NCBI GenBank assembly: GCA_026399015.1
Contig: JAPLRS010000023.1
Coordinates: 1-64,000 of the forward strand
DNA from: Methylococcales bacterium
Lineage (GTDB): Bacteria > Pseudomonadota > Gammaproteobacteria > Methylococcales > Methylomonadaceae
DNA length: 64,000 nt
Reading direction: 5' to 3'
Positions 15,511 through 22,785 of this stretch are shown in pieces (the first letter of the stretch is position 1; each line of letters begins with the position of its first letter). The notes beneath the pieces were generated by a model. The model was not told the origin of the DNA. It saw only the letters and a list, made by a program, of their open reading frames with translations, and ran no database searches. The translations under genes and the position numbers were made by a program.

Positions 15511-15950
15511 GGCCTTTAATTATTAATGCGCCAGCGCTTCAAAGTTTGCTTCAAAAACTTACTTCCTATTGCATTACTCTTCTATTTTGGTTTGTTTGGT
15601 TGTTTTTTTGTACGCCAATTTTTTCTTATATATGCTGGATGCAAAATATTGATGTGGATTATTTACGCTTGCTAGAATTCGAAAATTATGACGGCATTAT
15701 CCATAATTTAATACTCTGCTTCTTTGGTGTCCTTGTTATGGGAGGAGGCTTATCAATTTGGAGCGTATTTAATTTATTACGTTTTAAACATGAAGATCGA
15801 AGAGCATCGTTATCGCCATTAACAATCAACGAATTATCTGAATATTTTAAAATTGATAAAGTCACACTGACCAAACAACAACAAATCAAATGCCTGTCTG
15901 TTAGCTTTGATGAAGAAGGTAACATTGTTAATAGTAAAGAACTTGTTTAA
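15507..15950 (+). CDS. pgaD: PgaD-like subunit of poly-GlcNAc synthase
   Basis: A 147-residue protein with two membrane helices (about residues 21-48 and 67-90) and a basic start, as in PgaD. This small partner binds PgaC and forms part of the c-di-GMP-responsive synthase. The start overlaps the pgaC stop (ATGA at 15507), so translation is coupled. The C-terminal tail ends SFDEEGNIVNSKELV. Identification rests mainly on position and topology. Confidence 0.75.
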   Translation: MRPLIINAPALQSLLQKLTSYCITLLFWFVWLFFCTPIFSYICWMQNIDVDYLRLLEFENYDGIIHNLILCFFGVLVMGGGLSIWSVFNLLRFKHEDRRASLSPLTINELSEYFKIDKVTLTKQQQIKCLSVSFDEEGNIVNSKELV

Positions 15951-16066
15951 AATCAAAATACGGCATTTATGTTGCTTAGTGGGACGCATTTATAAAATCA
16001 AACAACTTTCATTTAAACAGTTGTAAAATGATGCACCCTTAAAACACTTAAATTGACACCCGCGCT

Positions 16067-16294
16067 ATGCAAAAAATCTTTACACTTCCCCGCATTATTG
16101 CCATTCCCTTACTGCTTATTATTGTTATCGTTTCAGCCCTACTCTTCTCTTTTATATTTGCCATTCTTTTAATCCCTATGGCAATAGTTGGGTATAAATA
16201 CTGGAAGAAAATGCAAAACGCCGGAAGCCCAAATGACGCGGATGTTATTGAAGCAGAATATGTTGTACTAGATAAAAATGATGAAAAATTCTAA
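16067..16294 (+). CDS. Small membrane protein of unknown function
   Basis: A 75-residue protein: a strongly hydrophobic stretch at about residues 9-46 (two helices or a hairpin), then KYWKKMQ and an acidic end with DADVIEAEYVVLD. I recall this tail from small uncharacterised proteobacterial membrane proteins. It lies 116 bp after pgaD with its own upstream space, so it is not clearly part of the operon. Confidence 0.55.
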   Translation: MQKIFTLPRIIAIPLLLIIVIVSALLFSFIFAILLIPMAIVGYKYWKKMQNAGSPNDADVIEAEYVVLDKNDEKF

Positions 16295-16456
16295 AGCAGC
16301 AGAGTTTTAAATTTGAAAAAACAATAGGATAAAGTTCTTTCTATATGGGCATTACTTGTCTCCAAACCTTAACATATTTGTAATATTTTATCCTGTAGAC
16401 TTTATATAATCGTGCTCCGCTCAATTTACACTTATTTTTTATAAAAATAATGTCCT

Positions 16457-16651
16457 ATGTCTACTAATCTATTTAAAATACAATCTCTTACACTCATTAT
16501 TCTATTAAGTGCTGGTGAATGTAAAGCAGCGCTTTATGATCGTGGCAATGGCTTGATTTTTGTGGCTAATAGCGGAACTTATAGTTTATCCACATTTAGC
16601 GTTGGTTTAGGCTTACTTGCTTTGGGCCGCAAGCGCCGTATTTATTTTTGA
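16457..16651 (+). CDS. Mini PEP-CTERM-like secreted protein, apparently internally deleted
   Basis: A 64-residue protein. Residues 1-24 are a signal peptide (LIILLSAGECKA). Then ALYDRGNGLI matches the opening of a known family of longer exported proteins, which continue with about 150-200 residues. Instead it goes at once to FSVGLGLLALGRKRR, a membrane helix followed by a basic cluster as in PEP-CTERM sorting tails, but without the PEP triplet. It looks like a deletion joining the two ends. It may be non-functional or a processed mini-protein. Confidence 0.5.
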   Translation: MSTNLFKIQSLTLIILLSAGECKAALYDRGNGLIFVANSGTYSLSTFSVGLGLLALGRKRRIYF

Positions 16652-16653
16652 CC

Positions 16654-18285
16654 TTATTCAACTAAAAAGTCTCGCATCATGCCCATGTCTTCGTGTTCAA
16701 GATTGTGGCAATGAAACATAAATAAGCCTTTAAAGTCCTGAAACGGTTTAATAATCCTAACCGTTTCTCCTGGCATTACTAATACAGTATCTTTTAATCC
16801 CGTTTCAATAAAGCCATCCCGCACGCTTGCATAAGCATCGCTATGCTGTGTGCTAATTGAGCGACTTACAATTTGAAATTGTTGCCCATGTAAATGAATA
16901 GGATGAGCCATAGACATCATCATACCCATGCCACCACCCTGCTTCATCATTCCCATACCCATTCCACCACCATGGCCACCTGCCCCATGCGCATGAAAAA
17001 TCTCAATTAGCTGTATCGTGTTCACTTTGATACGCTCCGAGGGCTGTTCATCATTAAAAGCATAGGCCTTGCCATTAAGGAGCATGGCCATAGGACTTTC
17101 AGAAATTGCAATCGGAAGTGGATTATTAGGATTAGCAACCTCACTCAGTGAATGTTTGACAATGGTCGATAATTTAGAGGGTAACTTAGGACTATCGCTG
17201 ACACTTTTTGCAACACGCACGGTAAATATCGGATAATCACTACCAACAGATAAACTACTCTGCATCATACCGCCCATGCGTTCGGCCATTTTTGGTAACA
17301 CACCCGAGAAGGGCAAGCTTTTCATAACAAGCTCTGAGCCTTCTTTACGGCCACTAAAATCAGCCCAAACATCTAAACGCTCACCTGGCGCTAACATGAC
17401 GTACGGTTTAACTTCTGGCTGTTCTAATAAGCCGCCATCAACACCAATAACGGTTAAAGGCGTACCATCATCCCAGGCTAATTTGTAAATACGGGCATTT
17501 GAACCATTTAAAACCCTTAAGCGATAAGCCCGACTTTCAACATCAAGCTGATAATGAGGTCGACCATTCACTACAATGCGATCACCATAAAATCCAAGCA
17601 TATGGTCATGTCTACTACTGGCATAAATCAATTGATTCTGATGATCAAAACGTCGATCTTGAATAACGATGGGTATTTCATAAAGTCCTGATGGCAACTC
17701 CAAAGCGGACTCTTCTGCATCACGCACAAATAAAGCACCTGCTAAGCCATGATAAACCTGCTTAGCTGTCGCTTCATGAGGGTGCGGATGATAGATATTC
17801 ATTCCTGCTCTATTGAGTACTTCAAATTCATAGACCAAAACTTCACCCGGGCTAATCGTATATTGCGGATGCCCATCCATATTTGCTGGCACATGTAAAC
17901 CATGCCAATGTGTAACAGTGGGTTCAGGCAACTGATTATATAAATTAATACGAACTTTTTGACCTTTTTGTAAATTAATAATGGGCCCTAAATAAGAACC
18001 TGGGATTTCAATGAGTGTATGCTTTGGACCCGTTTTTAATACCGCCGAATACTGCTGAACTTGCGTTTTTTGGCCGGGTAAAATAGACACCGATCCAGAA
18101 CGACAAAATAAATCAAACTCTACATCTGCCTTAAAATTAGCAGAGGCTTTATTAGGGATCACCTTCGGAAAATCTTGCATACCTCCCATTGCGCTTAAAA
18201 TACTGGGAAAACTCGTAAAAGCCGCTAAACCAACTAGACTTTGACTCAAAAATCTTCTACGCTGAACACTTGTTGCAATTGTCAT
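16654..18285 (-). CDS. Tat-exported multicopper oxidase (CueO/CopA type)
   Basis: A 543-residue periplasmic protein. QRRRFLSQS at residues 8-16 and the following hydrophobic segment form a Tat signal. All copper motifs are present: HWHGLH and HPHPH in the first domain, HPIHLHGQQF near the end, and HCHNLEHEDMGM (525-536) giving type 1 ligands C526, H531 and M536. A Met-rich insert (GMGMGMMKQGGGMGMMMSM) precedes the third domain, as in CueO, where it binds extra Cu(I). It probably oxidises Cu(I) for copper tolerance; other substrates are possible. It is convergent with the mini-gene at 16457-16651. Confidence 0.88.
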   Translation of the reverse strand: MTIATSVQRRRFLSQSLVGLAAFTSFPSILSAMGGMQDFPKVIPNKASANFKADVEFDLFCRSGSVSILPGQKTQVQQYSAVLKTGPKHTLIEIPGSYLGPIINLQKGQKVRINLYNQLPEPTVTHWHGLHVPANMDGHPQYTISPGEVLVYEFEVLNRAGMNIYHPHPHEATAKQVYHGLAGALFVRDAEESALELPSGLYEIPIVIQDRRFDHQNQLIYASSRHDHMLGFYGDRIVVNGRPHYQLDVESRAYRLRVLNGSNARIYKLAWDDGTPLTVIGVDGGLLEQPEVKPYVMLAPGERLDVWADFSGRKEGSELVMKSLPFSGVLPKMAERMGGMMQSSLSVGSDYPIFTVRVAKSVSDSPKLPSKLSTIVKHSLSEVANPNNPLPIAISESPMAMLLNGKAYAFNDEQPSERIKVNTIQLIEIFHAHGAGGHGGGMGMGMMKQGGGMGMMMSMAHPIHLHGQQFQIVSRSISTQHSDAYASVRDGFIETGLKDTVLVMPGETVRIIKPFQDFKGLFMFHCHNLEHEDMGMMRDFLVE

Positions 18286-18525
18286 TACAAATCCCCCCTA
18301 GAGATAATCCCACCCTTTCATTATAATTATTAGGGTTAATAAGTTATCGAGTTTATATGACTTAAAATTGTCACACAAGTAAATAAAATAATGGAATTGA
18401 GAGTAGTAGATTTATTAATGTTAAGATAACGCAACTAACAAATTTGCACTACCTATCAAAATAACCTAGTTGACTGATATACAGAAACTAATAACCGAAG
18501 ACTTTATAGTACCCTCCTATCAAAC

Positions 18526-21138
18526 ATGAATATCTTTTTTGAAGTTTTTCCTTGGAGCAAAAACCTTGAAACAGGAATTGATCTAATTGATGAACAGCAT
18601 CAAAAACTCGTTATGCTTTTAAACTTGTTAGCTGCGCATTTAGCTGATCGCTCTAACCCTGTCGATTTAGATCATATATTTAAAGAATTAGTCAGCTACA
18701 CAGACTACCATTTCAAATGTGAAGAAGATATTTGGCTAAAATATTTCAAAGATGATCCTTGGTTTAAAAATCATCACCACACGCATGAGTCTTTTATCCA
18801 AAAGATTTCGGAATTAAAGGAAGAGGTAAAAACAAAACCTATAGATGAAGTTTTAGGTGGCATCCTAGGATTTCTTACGCATTGGCTGGCTTATCATATT
18901 TTAGACACTGACAAGCGTATGGCTAAAGTCGTGCAAGCCCTTGATGCCGGCTATCCTTTAGATATAGCCAAAAACCAAGCCGATAATGAAATGAGCGGCG
19001 CTATGAAAACACTGATTGATACTGTGCTAAATATGTACGACAGTCTTTCATCACGCACCATGGACCTACTAAGAGAAAAATCAGAACGCATTCGAGCCGA
19101 AGAAGCCTTAAAAGAAAGCGAACAACGCTGGAAATTTCTTTTAGATGAATCAGGTGACGAAGTTTGGGATTGGAATATCTCAGAGGGCTATGTTTACAGA
19201 TCAAACGACTACATTAGTCTACCTAATTTAATTCCAGAACTGCCTGAAAAAAAAGGCGTAGCAAGCATACACCCAGAAGATCTCTTACGCTTTAAAGAAG
19301 GTCTGCAGAAACATCTGGACGGAAAATCAGACATTTTTACTAACGAACACAGAATTATTCATGATAATGGCAATTGGTCATGGGTACTTACCCGAGGAAA
19401 AGTAATTAGCCGCGATAGTCACGGGACAGCATTACATATGATGGGTACACACACCAATATCACTGAACGCGAAATGGCCTCCATGGTTTTCAATAATACC
19501 AACGAAGGCATGTTGATTACTGACAAAAATAACAACATTATCAGTGTCAATCCCGCTTACACCAAAATTACGGGTTATACCTCAGCAGAGCTTGCTGGCA
19601 AAAACCCAAACATCCTTAGCTCAGGCAAACACGATAAAAGTTTTTATCAAAGCATGTGGAAAGAAATCTCTCTTACAGGCATCTGGTCAGGGGAAATTTG
19701 GAACAAACATAAAAACGGAGAGCTTTTTCTAGAGCGACTTAACATTAACACCATCACTGAACCCAACGGTTCTGTGCATTATCGTATTGGTATTTTTTCT
19801 GATATTACTCATCAAAAGAATAATGAAAAGCTAGTTTGGCAACAATCAAATTTTGACGCTTTAACGGGATTAGCTAATCGAAATATGCTAATTGAACGCA
19901 TTCAATATAATGCAAAAAGAAGTCAGAACACCCATGAATCAATGGCTCTATTGATAATTGATCTAGACCGCTTTAGAGAATTAAATAATGTACATGGTCA
20001 TAGTGCGGGAGATTTTGTCATTATTAATATGGCTCAACGCTTAAAAAATTGTGTACAAGACAAAGACACCGTAGCACGCATGAACGGTGGAGAATTTGCG
20101 ATTATGCTGACCGACCTTAATGAATCAAATGATGCAACAAAAGTAGCTCAAACAATCTTAGATTCATTATCTGCGCCCTTTTATCTTGATAATGAAACGG
20201 TCTATCAATCAGTGAGTATTGGTATTTCCATTTTTCCAGATGATGCAGATGATGCCGACTCTCTGATCAAAAATGCCGAACAGAGTATGTATGCTGCGAA
20301 ACTCCAAGGTAGAAATCGTTATCGTTTTTTTACGCGTTTAATTAGAGACGAAGCACAAACTAAAGCGCATTTTGCTTATAACCTACATAAAGCCATTCAA
20401 TCTGAACAATTTATTATTCATTACCAACCCATCGTAGATCTTTCAAGCGGCGCTATTCATAAAGCCGAAGCACTGATCCGTTGGCAACACCCTCAGTTAG
20501 GCTTAATTAGCCCCGCTACTTTTATTCCTATTGCAGAAGAAACCGGATTAATTGTAGAAATTGGAAATTGGGTCTTTTATAAAACAACGGAACAACTCTG
20601 TAAGTGGCGTGAACAGCATGATGAAAATTTTCAAATAAGCATCAATAAATCACCCTTGCAGTTTTATAGTGAAACCGGCGTTAAAAGCCATTCAAACTGG
20701 ATAGACCACATGAATCAACTGGGTTTACCGGGTAAAAGTCTCGTTATAGAGGTGACCGAAGGACTTATGCTAGAAAATAATCCGACAGTTACAGAACAAC
20801 TCAACGAATTTAGAAACATAGGCTTTCAACTGTCTCTAGATGATTTTGGAACCGGTTATTCTTCATTATCTTATTTGCATAAATTCGACTTTGATTATCT
20901 GAAAATAGATCAATCATTCGTCAAGGGTATGACGGAAGATTCAAGCCAACATACACTCTGTGAGGCGATTATAGTCATGGCTCACAAACTGGGCCTTAAG
21001 GTGATTGCAGAAGGGATTGAAACTGAAGCCCAGCGTGATTTAATGATTAAAGCGGGCTGTGATTATGGTCAAGGTTTTTTACTCTCTAAACCCATCACAG
21101 CCGAAGAATTTGAATTACTTTTAAACAAGTCAAAGTAA
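18526..21138 (+). CDS. Hemerythrin-PAS-PAS-GGDEF-EAL signalling protein (likely c-di-GMP phosphodiesterase)
   Basis: An 870-residue soluble protein. Residues about 1-140 are a bacteriohemerythrin with di-iron ligands in DEQHQKL, HFKCEED, HHHTHESF and HWLAYHILDTD. Two PAS domains follow (about 195-320 and 322-435). The GGDEF domain (about 450-600) has NGGEF at 520-524 instead of GGDEF, so cyclase activity is doubtful. The EAL domain (about 620-868) keeps EAL (648-650) and DDFGTGYSS (from 772), so it should hydrolyse c-di-GMP. Hemerythrin binds O2 or NO, so oxygen may set c-di-GMP. It is the only such gene here and lies near the c-di-GMP-activated pga operon. Confidence 0.88.
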   Translation: MNIFFEVFPWSKNLETGIDLIDEQHQKLVMLLNLLAAHLADRSNPVDLDHIFKELVSYTDYHFKCEEDIWLKYFKDDPWFKNHHHTHESFIQKISELKEEVKTKPIDEVLGGILGFLTHWLAYHILDTDKRMAKVVQALDAGYPLDIAKNQADNEMSGAMKTLIDTVLNMYDSLSSRTMDLLREKSERIRAEEALKESEQRWKFLLDESGDEVWDWNISEGYVYRSNDYISLPNLIPELPEKKGVASIHPEDLLRFKEGLQKHLDGKSDIFTNEHRIIHDNGNWSWVLTRGKVISRDSHGTALHMMGTHTNITEREMASMVFNNTNEGMLITDKNNNIISVNPAYTKITGYTSAELAGKNPNILSSGKHDKSFYQSMWKEISLTGIWSGEIWNKHKNGELFLERLNINTITEPNGSVHYRIGIFSDITHQKNNEKLVWQQSNFDALTGLANRNMLIERIQYNAKRSQNTHESMALLIIDLDRFRELNNVHGHSAGDFVIINMAQRLKNCVQDKDTVARMNGGEFAIMLTDLNESNDATKVAQTILDSLSAPFYLDNETVYQSVSIGISIFPDDADDADSLIKNAEQSMYAAKLQGRNRYRFFTRLIRDEAQTKAHFAYNLHKAIQSEQFIIHYQPIVDLSSGAIHKAEALIRWQHPQLGLISPATFIPIAEETGLIVEIGNWVFYKTTEQLCKWREQHDENFQISINKSPLQFYSETGVKSHSNWIDHMNQLGLPGKSLVIEVTEGLMLENNPTVTEQLNEFRNIGFQLSLDDFGTGYSSLSYLHKFDFDYLKIDQSFVKGMTEDSSQHTLCEAIIVMAHKLGLKVIAEGIETEAQRDLMIKAGCDYGQGFLLSKPITAEEFELLLNKSK

Positions 21139-21152
21139 TAAAAAATAAGTTC

Positions 21153-21569
21153 TTAGCAAGGCAAATTACCTTTTTCTTTCTTATGTAAATGCCAACTGGT
21201 TAATTTTAAATTCGCATCATAAGTGGCAACTGCAGTACATGTTGCCGCTTTCATGGCTACTTCTTCCAATGGCCATAAAGCTAACTCAGCTAAACCAAAT
21301 GTAAAAACATCGGCCAGTGCATAAGGTACAACCCTAGTTTTGGAAGCCTCATTCATACCGGATTTATATTCAAAATAATCTTGCTTATGACCGCTAGCAT
21401 CTTTATCTTCGTGTTTTGGTTGACCCAGTTTAGCTATAATTAACTGTCGAGGCGTACCAATTACAATTTCTGATAAATCTACTGGCCCAGGTTGCACTGC
21501 TGCTTGGTAAACAGAACAGCCATTAGTGATAAGTGCTAAAGCGATGAAAGAAATTCTAGATACACGCAT
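21153..21569 (-). CDS. Lipoprotein of unknown function
   Basis: A 138-residue protein with signal FIALALITNGC, lipobox cysteine at residue 18. Residues about 35-70 (LSEIVIGTPRQLIIAKLGQP, then KHEDKDASGH) recall the short SmpA/OmlA-like beta-alpha pattern. Residues about 85-110 (LADVFTFGLAELALWPLEEV) form a hydrophobic stretch. No precise family is assigned. It is convergent with the hemerythrin gene. Confidence 0.6.
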   Translation of the reverse strand: MRVSRISFIALALITNGCSVYQAAVQPGPVDLSEIVIGTPRQLIIAKLGQPKHEDKDASGHKQDYFEYKSGMNEASKTRVVPYALADVFTFGLAELALWPLEEVAMKAATCTAVATYDANLKLTSWHLHKKEKGNLPC

Positions 21570-21709
21570 GACGATTACCTACTTTAATTAATGTAACTAT
21601 AGACAAAATGGATTGACCTTTATTATTGCATAAAATAGCTAAACGCCTAAAGAGACCGATAAATCAAACTGATATAAACCTTTCTAGCTGTATTTTTAAA
21701 AGCAATGGA

Positions 21710-21726
21710 ATTGTTTTAAACAATTA
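21710..21726. promoter_or_regulatory. Palindrome upstream of the TPR protein gene
   Basis: AATTGTTTTAAACAATT is a perfect palindrome about a central base, 68 bp before the chosen start codon. It could be an operator; no regulator is identified. Confidence 0.3.
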
Positions 21727-21793
21727 CGGTCAGACAATGTGAATTATTAGCTTTATGCTATTCGAAATATACAAACTAACTGAGGAAGACCTT

Positions 21794-22666
21794 ATGATTA
21801 AATACGCAAATTCTATTTTTATAACCTGCATTTTAATGCTTTGTTTAACGACTAACTGTTTTTCAGCAGACGAACCGTCTATGCATGAAGTTTATCTAGC
21901 CGCTGAAGCGGGTAAATTTAAAGAAGCTCAAGCCATGATGGATGTTGTTTTAAAAGAACACCCAAACAGTGCAAAAGCTCACTTTGTCGAGGCTGAATTA
22001 TTAGCCAAACAAGGCTTATTAGCCGCAGCAAAAACTGAACTTAATACCGCAGAAACTTTAAAACCCGGCCTACCCTTCGCAAAACCTGAAACAGTAGAAA
22101 AACTTAAAAATGTTTTATCTGTCACAACGAGTGGCTCAAGCTCAGCTAACCCTATTGAAAAAAGTTTACCAGGCGTAAATAAAGATTGGTTACCTGCACT
22201 TTACTTATTTATTGGCTTAGCTGTGATTATTGTACTGATTGGTTTTTTAACCAGAAGAAACAAACCAGTACTTCCTAATGGTTTTGCTGGTGGCAATGCA
22301 AATACCCCTCACCCAAATAACACAGCCTATGGAAATAATGCCGGCGGTAATGTTATGAATCAACCTAATGTTAGCCAAAGCTCAGGCATTATGGGTAGCT
22401 TAGCAACAGGTGCCGCTCTTGGTGCTGGCGTGGCAGCGGGTGAAGCACTTGTGCATCATTTTCTTGATGGCAATGACCACTCAAATCAACACCCTGATAA
22501 CTTTACTAACCACCCAGTGGATAACTCAGGCTGGAATGACAACAGTGAGCAAAACACCTTTAGCAATAACGCTGATTTAGGTGGCAACGATTTTGGTATA
22601 GCTGACAACTCTTCTTGGGATGATGATAGCTTTAGTAGTGACAGTGGTGATGATGACTGGACTTAA
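21794..22666 (+). CDS. TPR-containing single-pass envelope protein
   Basis: A 290-residue protein from the ATG at 21794, which has GAGGAAG about 6 nt upstream; an earlier ATG at 21755 would spoil the signal peptide. Residues 1-25 form a signal peptide. About 30-105 are two TPR-like repeats (HEVYLAAEAGKFKEAQAMMD). A membrane helix lies at about 136-158 (WLPALYLFIGLAVIIVLIGF). Then come a Gly/Ala segment (LATGAALGAGVAAGEAL) and an Asn/Asp/Ser-rich acidic tail ending DDDWT. The function is unknown. Confidence 0.65.
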   Translation: MIKYANSIFITCILMLCLTTNCFSADEPSMHEVYLAAEAGKFKEAQAMMDVVLKEHPNSAKAHFVEAELLAKQGLLAAAKTELNTAETLKPGLPFAKPETVEKLKNVLSVTTSGSSSANPIEKSLPGVNKDWLPALYLFIGLAVIIVLIGFLTRRNKPVLPNGFAGGNANTPHPNNTAYGNNAGGNVMNQPNVSQSSGIMGSLATGAALGAGVAAGEALVHHFLDGNDHSNQHPDNFTNHPVDNSGWNDNSEQNTFSNNADLGGNDFGIADNSSWDDDSFSSDSGDDDWT

Positions 22667-22680
22667 ATAATGATATCGAT

Positions 22681-22745
22681 GTTTCATTGTCATACGCTCT
22701 AGTCTAACCCCGTCTGTTAGACAATTAAGAGCTAATCAATGAAAC
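22681..22745 (+). ncRNA. Structured mgtA leader (nested hairpins)
   Basis: Three nested perfect stems: GTTTCATTG/CAATGAAAC (22681-22689 with 22737-22745), GCTCT/AGAGC (22696-22700 with 22728-22732) and GTCTAAC/GTTAGAC (22702-22708 with 22716-22722, loop CCCGTCT). The structure ends 40 nt before the mgtA start codon. It could be a Mg2+-responsive leader, an attenuator or a mobile palindromic element. A 10-codon frame (ATG at 22670) overlaps its 5' arm. Confidence 0.5.
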
Positions 22746-22785
22746 AAGTTGTCGTTTTATTACTTCGCTTTTAGGCACATAAACC

